A stretch of DNA of 64,000 nt from Candidatus Latescibacterota bacterium (GCA_022822725.1 JAJEAN010000007.1:1499045-1563044); one strand, 5' to 3'. Positions 49,658 to 58,665 are shown, counted from the first letter of the stretch. Translations and numbers: made by a program. The notes: a model not told the origin generated them from the sequence alone.

Positions 49658-51364
49658 TCACGGTATCGCGGGCCGCCCTCTTTCGTACCGCACTATCCCA
49701 TCCACGATGGTATAGGCGATTTCCGTTCCCAGGATCTCGTTCTCGGGCACGGTCATGATGTCCTGCGACAGCACCGTGAAATCGGCAAGCTTGCCAACCT
49801 CGATGGACCCGAGCACGTCTTCGTGAAACGAGCCGTAGGCGGCGTCCAGGGTATAGGATCGCAGCGCCTCCTGGCGCGACATGCGCTGGTCGCCGAACAT
49901 CCCGCCTTCGGGCGTCCCGTCCGGCAGCTCACGGGTCACGCTGGCATAGAACGACGCGATGGGGTTGACGTCCTCGACCGGCGCGTCGGTCCCGTTGATG
50001 ATCTTAACGCCGTGCTGCAGCAGCTTCTGCCAGACATAGCCGCCCTCCGCCGTGCGGTCCTGGCCCAGCCGGTCCGTAGCCCAGGGAAGGTCCGAGGTCG
50101 CGTGTATCCCCTGCATCGACGCGATCACGCCCAGCTGGGCGAACCTGGGGATGTCCGCCTCGTCCAGGATCTGGGTATGTTCGTCGCGGAACCGGTGATC
50201 CTTCACGTGGGGGAATTCTTCCATCGCCTTTTCGTACATGTCGAGCATCATGCGGTTGCCCCGGTCGCCGATGGCGTGGGTGCACACCTGCCAGCCATGC
50301 TCCAGGCCGAATCGGGCGGCCTCGTAGATCATGACGGGCGGGGTCGTGGGGAACCCGGTATTCCCCGGGTCGTCTTCGTAGGGCTCCAGCAGCCAGGCGC
50401 CCCGCGAGCCGAGTGCCCCGTCGCCGTACAACTTGACGGCCCGGACGGTGAGAAACCCATCGGGGTGAGACCATGGTTTCTGCAGGGCGACCATGGTGTG
50501 CAGATTCGAGGCCATAACATAGACGCGCATGTCCAGTTTGCCCGCATCCGCGTACTCCTTGTACAGGTCTATCCCGTCCTCGCCGACCCCGGCGTCGTCG
50601 AACATGGTGATGCCGTTCGCCAGGCATTCCTGGATGCCGAGTTCAAGGGCCTGCCGCCGCTGGTTCTCGGTGAAGCCTGGAACGCGCACCAGTCCCATTG
50701 CTTTGTCCACCAGGATGCCCGTGGGGTTGCCGTCCGCATCCTTTATGATATTTCCGCCTTCGGGAGACTGCGTGTTCCGGTCGATCCCCATCAGATCCAT
50801 GGCCCTGGCGTTGGCAAAGGCGGCATGGCCGTCGGCCCGCCGGACGTATACCGGTATATCGGGCACGGCCTCGCTCAGCTTGTGGTGGGTCATGAACCCG
50901 CGGACCGTGAGCGAACTGCGGTCCGTCCACTTCTCTTCGTGCCACCCGCGGCCGGTGATCCACTCGCCTTCCTCCACGCCTTCGGCCGCCGCAAGCACCC
51001 GTTCGATGAGCTCGTCATAACCCGAAATGCCGACCAGGTCGACCGTCATCCTGGCAACCCCGATGCTCATGAGGTGGCCGTGGCTCTCCTTCAACCCGGG
51101 TACCATGGTCTGGCCTTCGAGATCGATCACCCGGGTATCGGGACCGATGAAGGGCTCCACGTCCGCATCGACGCCCACCACGGCGATTCGATTGCCGATG
51201 ACGGCCACGGCCTGCGCCTTGGGACGATTGACATCCAGCGTGTATACTATGCCGTTGACCAGCACCAGGTCCGCGCTGGATTTGCGTACCTGGGCCTCTC
51301 CGCCGGCGAACCAGATCAGGGACATCAGTCCCGCGATGGTCGCTGCAATTATTGATTTACGCAT
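49658..51364 (-). CDS. Exported amidohydrolase (YtcJ-like, amidohydrolase-3)
   Basis: 568 residues from the ATG at 51364, which has an ideal GAGGAGG site; longer frames contain only repeat DNA. A signal peptide (RKSIIAATIAGLMSLIWFAGGEA) precedes the barrel. Family features: ADLVLVNGIVYTLD, VVGVDADVEPFIG, then GLKESHGHLMSIG carrying the HGH (one His shift from the usual HxH) metal pair, GRGWHEEKW, a VCTHAIGDRGN histidine and GTDAPVEDVNP. Members hydrolyse amides in the periplasm or cytosol; the substrate is unknown. ESHGHL matches YtcJ proteins where the second His is two on. Confidence 0.88.
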   Translation of the reverse strand: MRKSIIAATIAGLMSLIWFAGGEAQVRKSSADLVLVNGIVYTLDVNRPKAQAVAVIGNRIAVVGVDADVEPFIGPDTRVIDLEGQTMVPGLKESHGHLMSIGVARMTVDLVGISGYDELIERVLAAAEGVEEGEWITGRGWHEEKWTDRSSLTVRGFMTHHKLSEAVPDIPVYVRRADGHAAFANARAMDLMGIDRNTQSPEGGNIIKDADGNPTGILVDKAMGLVRVPGFTENQRRQALELGIQECLANGITMFDDAGVGEDGIDLYKEYADAGKLDMRVYVMASNLHTMVALQKPWSHPDGFLTVRAVKLYGDGALGSRGAWLLEPYEDDPGNTGFPTTPPVMIYEAARFGLEHGWQVCTHAIGDRGNRMMLDMYEKAMEEFPHVKDHRFRDEHTQILDEADIPRFAQLGVIASMQGIHATSDLPWATDRLGQDRTAEGGYVWQKLLQHGVKIINGTDAPVEDVNPIASFYASVTRELPDGTPEGGMFGDQRMSRQEALRSYTLDAAYGSFHEDVLGSIEVGKLADFTVLSQDIMTVPENEILGTEIAYTIVDGIVRYERGRPAIP

Positions 51365-51400
51365 GTATACCTCCTCGTATTCTGGTTTGGCACTTGCTTC

Positions 51401-51480
51401 CGTCATGCTACCGGCACAGGGCGCTACCGGCGCGCTACCGGCGCGGGGCGCTACCGTCATGCTACCGGCGCGGGGCGCGG
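51401..51480. repeat. GCTACCG-core repeat upstream of the amidohydrolase
   Basis: Five GCTACCG cores with GGCGCGGGGC tails at irregular 11-27-bp intervals fill the short space between the B12-binding gene stop and the amidohydrolase leader. Confidence 0.75.
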
Positions 51481-51481
51481 C

Positions 51482-51898
51482 CTAGATCTCGTCCGCCACG
51501 CGGCGGTGGCCCACTTCCTCTTTGATATATGCGATGATATCCCGCGTCGAGGTACCGGGACCGAACAACTTCCCCACGCCGATTTCCGCGAGTTCCTCCG
51601 CGTCGGATGTCGGGATGATCCCTCCGCCGGTGAGGAGCATGTGCTGGACGCCCCTTTCCCGCAGCAGTTCCATGACCCGGGGGAAGATGGTCATGTGGGC
51701 GCCTGAGAGGACGCTCAGCGCGACTACGTCCACGTCCTCCTGCACCGCCGCTTCCACGATCATTTCCGGCGTCTGCCGGAGCCCGGTGTAGATCACTTCC
51801 ATGCCGGCGTCGCGCAAAGCGGCGGCCACCACCTTGGCGCCCCGGTCATGGCCGTCCAGGCCCGGTTTGGCGACGAGAACCCGAATATTTTCCGCCAT
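51482..51898 (-). CDS. Cobalamin-binding (methylmalonyl-CoA mutase small-domain type) protein
   Basis: 138 residues from the ATG at 51898, nine bases after GGAG; an ATG at 51913 overlapping the meaB stop as TGATG is an alternative and would give five more residues. [12 protein letters not shown] carries the DxHxxG B12 motif whose histidine ligates cobalt; [10 protein letters not shown] and LLTGGGIIP complete the base-off binding fold. A stand-alone mutase small subunit. Together with MeaB it indicates a methylmalonyl-CoA (or similar acyl-CoA) mutase, but the large subunit is not in the window. Confidence 0.9.
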   Translation of the reverse strand: MAENIRVLVAKPGLDGHDRGAKVVAAALRDAGMEVIYTGLRQTPEMIVEAAVQEDVDVVALSVLSGAHMTIFPRVMELLRERGVQHMLLTGGGIIPTSDAEELAEIGVGKLFGPGTSTRDIIAYIKEEVGHRRVADEI

Positions 51899-51912
51899 GA
51901 TCGCCTGCTCCA

Positions 51913-52851
51913 TCAATCCGCTGCCTCTTCCATCATCTCCCGGGCGGCCGCCAGCGGGGTCAACTCCCTGCGGGCCACGCGTTCGGAAAGGCGGTCCATC
52001 GCGTCTCCGGACTCCCGGAGCGCCGTAAGCCTGCCCTGCCACAATTCGGCGAGCGCTTTCTCGATGGCCGAACGCCCCTGGCGCAGCCGGCGCGCCTGCA
52101 GCCTGCCTTCTCCGGCGAGATAATCGCCGTGGGCGCCCAGTCGTTCATACAGGTCGTCGATACCGGTATCGTCCCGCGCGCTGGCGCTGAGGACGGACGG
52201 TTTCCAGCCTTCCTCCCACCGCCCCATGTCCACGATCATCTTCAGTTCCGACGCGAACCGGTCCGCGCCTTCGCGATCGGACTTGTTGACGACCAGCACG
52301 TCGGCGATTTCCATCAGGCCGGCCTTCATGGCCTGTATGCTGTCGCCCGATTCCGGTGTGAGCAGAACTACGGTCGTATCGCTGACGTCGGAGACATCGA
52401 GGGTGGACTGGCCTACGCCTACGGTCTCCACAATGATAACGTCTGTGCCGAAGGCGTCAAGGGCCGTCATCGCATGCGGCGTCGCTTCTGAAAGCCCGCC
52501 GGTATGGTTCCGGTCGGCCAGGCTGCGCATAAACACCCGCGGATCGTCCCAGGATCCCTGCATGCGGAGCCGGTCGCCGAGCAACGCGCCGCCGGTGAAG
52601 GGGCTGGTCGGGTCCACCGCGATGATGCCTACCGTTCTGCCGTGCTGAAGAAGCCGGGCGGTGAGGCGGTCTGCAAGGGTGCTCTTGCCGGAACCGGGGG
52701 GACCCGTGATCCCGATGCGACGGGCCTTGCCGGAACGGGGATACAGCCGGTCCAGGATATCGGACCGTCGGGCCCGGTCGTTTTCAAGCAGGGTGATGAC
52801 GCGGGACAGGGCGGCCCTGTCGCCGGCGAAGAAACGGTCGAGTAGCTTCAT
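51913..52851 (-). CDS. meaB: G-protein chaperone of B12-dependent acyl-CoA mutase
   Basis: 312 residues. P-loop [12 protein letters not shown] (~43-54), the family segment [21 protein letters not shown] with the magnesium aspartate, [15 protein letters not shown] as switch/Walker B and NKSDREGAD for guanine recognition. MeaB loads and protects the mutase cobalamin. Its stop overlaps or abuts the B12-binding gene, which is consistent with a joint role. It is separated from recJ by 14 bases. Confidence 0.93.
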   Translation of the reverse strand: MKLLDRFFAGDRAALSRVITLLENDRARRSDILDRLYPRSGKARRIGITGPPGSGKSTLADRLTARLLQHGRTVGIIAVDPTSPFTGGALLGDRLRMQGSWDDPRVFMRSLADRNHTGGLSEATPHAMTALDAFGTDVIIVETVGVGQSTLDVSDVSDTTVVLLTPESGDSIQAMKAGLMEIADVLVVNKSDREGADRFASELKMIVDMGRWEEGWKPSVLSASARDDTGIDDLYERLGAHGDYLAGEGRLQARRLRQGRSAIEKALAELWQGRLTALRESGDAMDRLSERVARRELTPLAAAREMMEEAAD

Positions 52852-52865
52852 AGCGGGATCTGAGG

Positions 52866-54575
52866 CTAAACCGTGCCGAGTCTAATGTCTTTTATTCTCA
52901 ACTGGAGGTTGGTTTCGCCCCGAAAGGTGTTTTCCTCGAGGGTGTAGGCCAGGTCCAGCCGGTCCCGGCTGTCGTTCAGGCGATCGGCGAAGTGCGCCAT
53001 GCCGAATCCGATCGCGTCCATGGTCCGGCCTTTCTGCCTGACCCTGAACCGCAGGTGCCTGTTGTCCATCCCGATGGTCCTTGGCTTTCCAACTACGCTC
53101 AGGTCGCGGGATACGAGCACGGGGTGGTGGTTCGCCGGACCGAAGGGCCCGATCATCTTCATGAGCTTGACCATGCGCGGGGTCACTTCGTCGAGTTCGA
53201 TTTCCGAGTCGATTTCGAGTTTGGGGATGAAATCGGCCGGTGTCGCGCGCGCCGCTACCACTTCGTTGAATCTCCGCCTGAATTCGTCGATGCGGCTTTT
53301 TTCGATGGACAGGCCCGCCGCGTGGTGGTGGCCGCCGAACTGGATCAGCAGGTCGGAGCACTCCTTGATGGCGTTGTACAGGTGGAAATCGCCCACGGTG
53401 CGCGCCGAGCCGCGCCCCTTCTCCCCGGTCGTCGAGATCATCACGACCGGCCGGTTGAAGGCCTCCACCATGCGGGAGGCCACGATGCCGATGATACCGG
53501 GATGCCAGGTGTCCGATGCGAGCACGAGACCCTTGGCCTCCCGGAGAAACGGATCATTCTCCACGACGTCCCGGGCCGCTTCGAAAGTGAGCGTATCCTC
53601 CTTCCGCCGTCGCTTGTTCTCCACGTTCAGCTCTTCGGCGAGCTGCGCCGCTTCTTTCTGGTCTTCGGTAATCAGCAGGTCGACCACGCGCGTGGCGTCG
53701 CCCATGCGGCCGGCGGCGTTTATCCGAGGCGCCAGCAGAAAGAGCATGTGGCCCGTGGACAGCTCCTTCTCCCGCAGCCCCGCAACGTCCAACAGGGCCA
53801 GCAGGCCCGATTTGTGCGTCTGCTGCATCATGTCCAGCCCGTACTTGGTCAGCACCCGGTTCTCGTCGCGCAAGGGGACGATGTCCGCCGTGGTGCCCAG
53901 GGCGACGAGGTCCATGTGAGTATACACCGTGTTCTCAGGCAGTCCCACGTGCTCGGCCAGCGCCTGCGCCACTTTATAGGCCAGACCGACACCGCAAAGT
54001 TCCTTGAAAGGGTATCCGCAGTCGTCCCGCTTCGGATTCAGAATGGCCACGCCGTTCGGAAGGGTATCGCCCGGAACATGATGATCGATGATGACGACGT
54101 CGATGCCCATTTCGCGCGCCTGTTCCACCTCGGCGTTCGCCGTAATCCCGCAGTCGACGGCCAGGATCAGCGTTACGCCGCGGTTTTTGGCTTCCTGCAG
54201 GCCTTCGATGGACAGTCCGTAACCATCGGTCATGCGGTTGGGAATGTAGGAGGATATCCGGTCCGTCAGCAGCTTGATCGTCAGGTACAGCAGCGTGGTC
54301 GCCGTCGTACCGTCCACGTCGTAATCGCCGAAGACCATGATGTGTTCCCCGCGCTGGATGGCGTCGTGGATCCGCTCCACGGCCAGGTCCATGTCCGCCA
54401 TGAGAAAGGGACTGTGCAGGTCTTCGAGGGTGGGCTTCAGGAAATAGCGGGCGTCGTCAAAGGTCGAAACGCCCCGGTTGAGCAGGATCTGCGCGATCAC
54501 GCGCGGGACGTTGATCAGCTCCATCATCTGGGGAACCTGGGGATGTTCGTCTAGTAGGACCCAGCGGCTGTTCAT
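52866..54575 (-). CDS. recJ: Single-stranded-DNA-specific 5'-3' exonuclease RecJ
   Basis: 569 residues, normal length. DHH-family motifs: VFGDYDVDGTTATTLL (motif I), AVDCGITANAEV (motif II), DVVIIDHHVPG (motif III, DHH) and a later GGHHHAAGLSIEKS DHHA1 motif. The C-terminal OB-fold part includes RFRVQKGRT-like strands. It degrades single strands in recombination repair and mismatch repair. The gene follows rnpB on the minus strand with a ~40-base gap. Confidence 0.95.
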   Translation of the reverse strand: MNSRWVLLDEHPQVPQMMELINVPRVIAQILLNRGVSTFDDARYFLKPTLEDLHSPFLMADMDLAVERIHDAIQRGEHIMVFGDYDVDGTTATTLLYLTIKLLTDRISSYIPNRMTDGYGLSIEGLQEAKNRGVTLILAVDCGITANAEVEQAREMGIDVVIIDHHVPGDTLPNGVAILNPKRDDCGYPFKELCGVGLAYKVAQALAEHVGLPENTVYTHMDLVALGTTADIVPLRDENRVLTKYGLDMMQQTHKSGLLALLDVAGLREKELSTGHMLFLLAPRINAAGRMGDATRVVDLLITEDQKEAAQLAEELNVENKRRRKEDTLTFEAARDVVENDPFLREAKGLVLASDTWHPGIIGIVASRMVEAFNRPVVMISTTGEKGRGSARTVGDFHLYNAIKECSDLLIQFGGHHHAAGLSIEKSRIDEFRRRFNEVVAARATPADFIPKLEIDSEIELDEVTPRMVKLMKMIGPFGPANHHPVLVSRDLSVVGKPRTIGMDNRHLRFRVRQKGRTMDAIGFGMAHFADRLNDSRDRLDLAYTLEENTFRGETNLQLRIKDIRLGTV

Positions 54576-54617
54576 GTAAATTGTCGGATATTGAGGGTGA
54601 TCGTGGCGCGAGGTGCC

Positions 54618-55011
54618 GTAAAACGTCCAAGCCGACCGTAAGCCGAGTTCTGTACCTTCGCGGTGAAGGTGGCGATCATCTATCTGGGACGGCTGTCGCC
54701 AGCCGCCTCGTGCGACCTTACCCGAGAGTCTCCGGTTTCCCGGCGGTCGAGACGGGCCGTCTCTCCTCTCCTATTCGGTCTTGCACCGGATGGGGTTTGT
54801 CCTGCCGGCCCGGTTACCCGGACCGCGGTGAGCTCTTACCTCGCCTTTTCACCTTTGCCTCCCCGAAGGGATCGGCCGTGTGTTTTCTGTGACACTTTCC
54901 GTGGCATCACTGCCCCCTGCCGTTAGCAGGCATCCCGCCCTGCGGTGCTCGGACTTTCCTCGTCCGCCTTGCCGGCGAACGCGATCGCCTGGTCGACTTG
55001 GGACGTTTTAC
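54618..55011 (-). ncRNA. rnpB: RNase P RNA (bacterial A-type)
   Basis: The minus strand reads AAAACGTCCCAAGTCG at the 5' end and CTTGGACGTTTTAC at the 3' end, so both ends pair as the P1 stem. Inside are the universal elements GAGGAAAGTCCG (P4/J region) near the 5' end and ACAGAACTCGGCTTAC near the 3' end, and a GCAGGGGG region in between. The length (~394 nt) is typical. It forms the catalytic part of the enzyme that trims tRNA 5' leaders. Transcribed from its own promoter at 55018-55046. Confidence 0.93.
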
Positions 55012-55017
55012 AGCTTC

Positions 55018-55046
55018 AATATAACACGGGACTCGGCCCAGTTCAA
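55018..55046 (-). promoter_or_regulatory. rnpB promoter
   Basis: On the minus strand TTGAAC, a 17-bp spacer and TATATT, seven bases before the RNA 5' end. The -35 overlaps the stop end of the zinc-ribbon gene. Confidence 0.75.
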
Positions 55047-55759
55047 TACTCCAGCCCTTCTTCCGTGATCAGGATCCGGCCGCAGCTCTCACAGGATACC
55101 AGCCTCTGCCCCTGGCGGATCTGCATGACGACCTGCAACGGGATCACGTGGAAGCAGCCGGAGCAGGCGCCTTTCTTTATCGGTACGACGGTCATCCCCC
55201 GCAGGTTCCGCCGGATCCGGTCATATACCTTCAGGACCCGGTTCTCCACGCGCATGGCCATCCGCTTCCGCTCGTCCATCTTGACGGCGACGTCCTCGTC
55301 CACCGCCGACAACCTGGACTCGAGCGCCGTGCGCTCCTCGCCGAAACGTTCGATGAGCGATTCGGTCTCGCCCCGTATGGTTTCCAGCGTCTCCTGCTCG
55401 GCCTCCGCCTCGCTGATCAACTGAAGTATTCCGTCTTCGAGTTCGGCGATCAGGTTCTTCTGCGCCTGGATCTCCGCCTGGAGGGCGTCGTACTCCTTGT
55501 TGGTCTTCACGCTGTAAAGCTGTCCCTGGTACTTCTTGACCTGTTCCTGCGCGGCCTCCAGGTTCCGTTCATACTGACGCCGGTTCTTTTCGATGTCCGA
55601 GACCTTCGTTTCCTGGTCCGAAAGCCTGGTTTCCGCCTCGGACTGGGCCGTCTCCATCTTCTGCAGCTCGTTGGGTATGTCCACCTTGTACTGTTCGAGT
55701 TCGTGCAAATCCTGATCCGTCTTCTGCAATTCCAACAGCGCTCTCAAGCTTTCCTGCAT
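55043..55759 (-). CDS. Coiled-coil zinc-ribbon protein (COG1579 type)
   Basis: 238 residues. Residues ~1-170 form a long coiled coil (LLELQKTDQDLHELEQYK, a SVKTNKEYDALQAEIQAQK segment), and the C-terminus is a four-cysteine zinc ribbon: ACSGCF and SCESCGR. The order and the TNKEYDAL motif are typical of COG1579, whose members are thought to bind nucleic acid or act in an RNA-related process. It lies directly upstream of rnpB on the same strand, but the rnpB promoter is separate. Function not established. Confidence 0.88.
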   Translation of the reverse strand: MQESLRALLELQKTDQDLHELEQYKVDIPNELQKMETAQSEAETRLSDQETKVSDIEKNRRQYERNLEAAQEQVKKYQGQLYSVKTNKEYDALQAEIQAQKNLIAELEDGILQLISEAEAEQETLETIRGETESLIERFGEERTALESRLSAVDEDVAVKMDERKRMAMRVENRVLKVYDRIRRNLRGMTVVPIKKGACSGCFHVIPLQVVMQIRQGQRLVSCESCGRILITEEGLEY

Positions 55760-55795
55760 GCGGCCTCAGCCCTCCCCGAAAATGAAAACGCGGAC

Positions 55796-55824
55796 AAAAA
55801 AAAATGCACGCTGACCGTGCATTT
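55796..55824 (-). terminator. Intrinsic terminator-like hairpin in the leader of the zinc-ribbon gene
   Basis: AAATGCACG and CGTGCATTT flank a CTGAC loop; on the minus strand the stem is followed by nine T residues. It ends 37 bases upstream of the zinc-ribbon start codon. The surrounding gap (55760-56008) shows no gene and no other feature. Confidence 0.8.
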
Positions 55825-56008
55825 CCCTTCGCTTCAATCTGGTTTCACCGCGCCCCGGGTCCGAAGAGGCAACCGCAGTCGGACCATACAGACAATAGGG
55901 CACGTAGTCATATCCATCCTCTTTCCGATACTACTTGATTTTTTGATCATAGACAGTCAAGATAATGCCGATGGCATGCAGTGTCAACCTAAATCAGGGG
56001 AGGTTATC

Positions 56009-56527
56009 ATGGGCTCGACCGTACGTATTCGGGGCAGTAGAAGAGAAGAAAGCTTCGAGTTGAACATCGTGGTTTCCAAGTGGCTGTTCGCCGGCCTGAC
56101 GGCGCTGATCGTCGCCGCCGTTTCGCTGGGGTACGCCGTGTTGCCCGCCCAGTCGCAGGACGACCGGGGCCGCAAGGCGGTGAACCCGGGCCAGAACTAC
56201 AGCGAGGCCATCGAGGCGGGCGATTTCGTGTTCCTGTCCGGAAAGATCGCGGCCGTCCGGGGCCGGATCATCCCCGGCGGAATCGAGGCGGAAACGAAAA
56301 TGGTGATGGACAACCTGCAGACGGCGCTGGCCAAGTCCGGTCTGACCATGGACGACGTGGTCAAGGCCACGGTGTTTCTCGACGACCTGAACGACTTTTC
56401 CGCCATGAACGAAGTGTACCGGTCCTACTACACGGGCGATCCGCCGGCCCGGTCCACCATACAGTCCGGTGTCGTGCTGAACGCCGGCATTGAGATCGAT
56501 CTGATCGCCTACCGAGGCGGCAAGTAG
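56009..56527 (+). CDS. RidA family protein with an N-terminal membrane/signal segment
   Basis: 172 residues from the ATG at 56009, five bases after GGGGAGG. An unusual N-terminal extension of about 50 residues contains a hydrophobic helix (SKWLFAGLTALIVAAVSL, residues ~24-41), so the protein is probably exported or anchored. The RidA domain follows: NPGQNYSEAIEAGDFVFLSGKIA, then MDNLQTALAKSGLTMDDVVKATVFL and RSTIQSGVVLNAGIEIDLIA. RidA enzymes deaminate reactive enamines/imines in the cytosol; the catalytic arginine is present (PARST). An extracytoplasmic member is uncommon. Confidence 0.87.
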   Translation: MGSTVRIRGSRREESFELNIVVSKWLFAGLTALIVAAVSLGYAVLPAQSQDDRGRKAVNPGQNYSEAIEAGDFVFLSGKIAAVRGRIIPGGIEAETKMVMDNLQTALAKSGLTMDDVVKATVFLDDLNDFSAMNEVYRSYYTGDPPARSTIQSGVVLNAGIEIDLIAYRGGK

Positions 56528-56538
56528 CAGCCAGACAG

Positions 56539-56582
56539 CCGGTAAGTGACAGGCAAGTAGCCGGTAAGTGACAGGCAAGTAG
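56539..56582. repeat. 22-bp exact tandem duplication after ridA
   Basis: CCGGTAAGTGACAGGCAAGTAG occurs twice, with further partial copies on both sides, filling the gap before the oxidoreductase gene. Confidence 0.9.
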
Positions 56583-56619
56583 CAGGCAAGTGGTCACCGG
56601 ATCATTTCAGTAGAGGCGA

Positions 56620-57732
56620 ATGAGCGAAAAAACGACGGCTGGCGTGATCGGGCTGGGTCTGGGGAAGGCCCATCTCGCCGGATATCTCGCGGACGAACGG
56701 GTGGAGGTCGTCGGGCTCGCCGACCTCGACGTCGGGCTGGCCGAACGGACCGCGTCGGAACACGGCGTGCCCCACGCGTTTGCCGCCTACCGGGACCTGC
56801 TCGCCCTGGAACCCGATCTCGTCAGCGTCTGCCTGCCGAATTTCCTGCACGCGCCCGTGACCATCGACGGTCTGGACGCCGGCGTGCACGTGCTGTGCGA
56901 AAAGCCCATGGCGCTGAACGCGGGCCAGGCGCGCGACATGGCCGATGCCGCACGGCGCAACGGCCGCTTCCTCATGATCGCCCTGAACAACCGGTTCCGG
57001 ACCGAGACGCAGATCCTGAAGAAGCTCGTCGAGCAGGACGTGCTGGGCGAGATCTACTACGCGAAGACCGGATGGCTGCGGCGGAGCGGCATTCCGGGCG
57101 CCGGGACCTGGTTTACGCGCAAGGCCCAGGCCGGCGGCGGGCCCTTGATCGACCTGGGCGTCCACATGATCGATCTGACGCGCTGGCTCATGGGCAATCC
57201 CCGGCCGGCATCCGTTGTGGGCGCCACCTACGCCCGGCTGAGCGGTTCGGTGGAAGGCGACTTCGACGTGGAGGACCTTGCGGCGGCCTTTATCCGGTTC
57301 GAGGGCGATGCCACGCTCGTCGCGGAGACGAGCTGGGCGTCCCATGTGCCCGGGGAAGGCTCCTATGTCAAACTCATGGGCACCCGGGGCGGCGCCGAGA
57401 TCACGGGCAACGATCTGACCGTCTATACCGACCTGCACGGTGAACAGGTGGATATCACGCCCGCCTACACGCCGCGGGAATGGTCGGACTGCATCGCGGC
57501 CGAGATCGCCCATTTCGTGGACTGCATCCGGTCCGGCCGCACGCCCATGTCTACGGGCGAGCAGGGCGTCGAGATCATGCAGATCCTGGATAGTATATAC
57601 GCATCGGCCGCGGACAACCGGATGGTCCGGATCGACCAGCGCACCTCGGATGGTCCGGATCGACTAGCGGGCCTCGGGGAGTCCGAACGCCCGGCTGTTG
57701 ACCTGGATCGTCCGGTCGCCGGGCCTCATTGA
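56620..57732 (+). CDS. Gfo/Idh/MocA family oxidoreductase (second copy)
   Basis: 370 residues. GVIGLGLGKAHLAGYL is the nucleotide loop (GxGxGK variant), LCEKPMALNA the EKP motif (~residue 93-97) and GGPLIDLGVHMIDLTRWLMG the family's GG..D.G.H segment with the putative catalytic His around residue 184. About 25 extra residues at the C-terminus (after MVRID) come from a 28-bp duplication that displaces the original stop, see the repeat at 57620. The gene end overlaps the convergent lipoprotein gene by 69 bases. Cytosolic; substrate unknown. Confidence 0.9.
   Translation: MSEKTTAGVIGLGLGKAHLAGYLADERVEVVGLADLDVGLAERTASEHGVPHAFAAYRDLLALEPDLVSVCLPNFLHAPVTIDGLDAGVHVLCEKPMALNAGQARDMADAARRNGRFLMIALNNRFRTETQILKKLVEQDVLGEIYYAKTGWLRRSGIPGAGTWFTRKAQAGGGPLIDLGVHMIDLTRWLMGNPRPASVVGATYARLSGSVEGDFDVEDLAAAFIRFEGDATLVAETSWASHVPGEGSYVKLMGTRGGAEITGNDLTVYTDLHGEQVDITPAYTPREWSDCIAAEIAHFVDCIRSGRTPMSTGEQGVEIMQILDSIYASAADNRMVRIDQRTSDGPDRLAGLGESERPAVDLDRPVAGPH
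57620..57664. repeat. 17-bp direct repeat, 28 bp apart, at the oxidoreductase end
   Basis: GGATGGTCCGGATCGAC occurs at 57620 and 57648. The first copy is read MVRID in frame; the second is followed by TAG, so it would read MVRID-stop in another frame. The 28-bp spacing is not a multiple of three. Confidence 0.92.
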
Positions 57733-58665
57733 AAGCGCGCTTCGGTAGGCGGCCGCGGCATCGGCCAGGCGGCCGGACCGTTCGTAGGCGACCGCCAGGT
57801 TGTTCCATGCCTCGGCGTTGTTCGGGTCCTCCTCCACCAGGCCTTCCCAGATCACCTCCGCCCGGGACCAGTTCCCTTCCCTGGCCGCAGCGATCCCCGC
57901 GCGGTTGCCGTCGGGGATCAGCCTTCGCGAAACCTGGACATCCTCTCGGACGATGGATGCCATCAGCCGGTTCACGATGCGCCTGGCGATCACCTCGGTC
58001 AACATCGGCGATACGATCTCGACGGAGATCGACCCCTCCGGCGGAGACTCCACGGGTTCGGGCAACACCGTTCGGTAGGATTCGGTTTCCGTGACGGAAA
58101 AGCTGCCGATCAGTTCGTTCGAGCCGACGTCGTAGGCCCGTAGCGTAGCCGTCATGACCGCCGTCTGATCGATATGCGGGACGATATAGGACTTGTTTAC
58201 GATCTTGATATCGGTTCGGCCGAGTCCCACCTCCATGGCCTCCTCCTCCCGAAAGACCTTTACCTCCCCGTACGCTTCCGTGTAAGCCCGCTCGAGCGCG
58301 CCGACGAGTGCGATGTCGGCGTTGATTTCCCTGCCTACGACCAAAGCGAGAGAATCGGGGAGCTGGCCGGCCTCGTGAGGGTGGCGGGACAGCGTCCGGA
58401 GCACCGGTCTCATTTCGATGGCCGTCAGCGTGGGATTCGAAACGAGGGCGCGGGCGAAGAGGAACCCGGTCAGGTTGTTCAGGGCCAGGTCCGTCCCGTT
58501 GAAACCCAGCAGGGCGATCGTCTCCTGTTCGCCGGGGAGACCGAGCAGGGGCGAACGGTAGACATCGAAGCGGACGGAGAGCGAAGAAGCCGCGCATCCG
58601 GGGACATGCGCCAGGGTTGCCGCGGCAAGCAGCGGCAGGACCGTTCTGTAAAATGAAGCGGCCAT
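57664..58665 (-). CDS. TPR-containing lipoprotein
   Basis: 333 residues. The N-terminal signal ends in a lipobox around Cys24 (LAHVPGCA). The middle part looks like the CsgG/DUF6340 type of outer-membrane lipoproteins: EQETIALLGFNGTDLALNN, NADIALVGALERAYTEAYG, SGSFSVTETES-like strands. The C-terminal ~75 residues are two TPR units (WSRAEVIWEGLVEEDPNNAEAWNNLAVAYERSG, split here in two strings around GLVEEDPNN). Probably a periplasmic-facing scaffold. Its stop is inside the preceding convergent gene. Confidence 0.75.
   Translation of the reverse strand: MAASFYRTVLPLLAAATLAHVPGCAASSLSVRFDVYRSPLLGLPGEQETIALLGFNGTDLALNNLTGFLFARALVSNPTLTAIEMRPVLRTLSRHPHEAGQLPDSLALVVGREINADIALVGALERAYTEAYGEVKVFREEEAMEVGLGRTDIKIVNKSYIVPHIDQTAVMTATLRAYDVGSNELIGSFSVTETESYRTVLPEPVESPPEGSISVEIVSPMLTEVIARRIVNRLMASIVREDVQVSRRLIPDGNRAGIAAAREGNWSRAEVIWEGLVEEDPNNAEAWNNLAVAYERSGRLADAAAAYRSALSMRPGDRTIQVNSRAFGLPEAR

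Noticed and set aside
49520-51355. Plus-strand frame of 611 codons opposite the amidohydrolase
   Set aside because: Mirror of the real gene, whose motifs, signal peptide and ribosome site are on the minus strand.
52992-54554. Plus-strand frame of 520 codons opposite recJ
   Set aside because: RecJ motifs are complete on the minus strand; the plus frame has no domain character.
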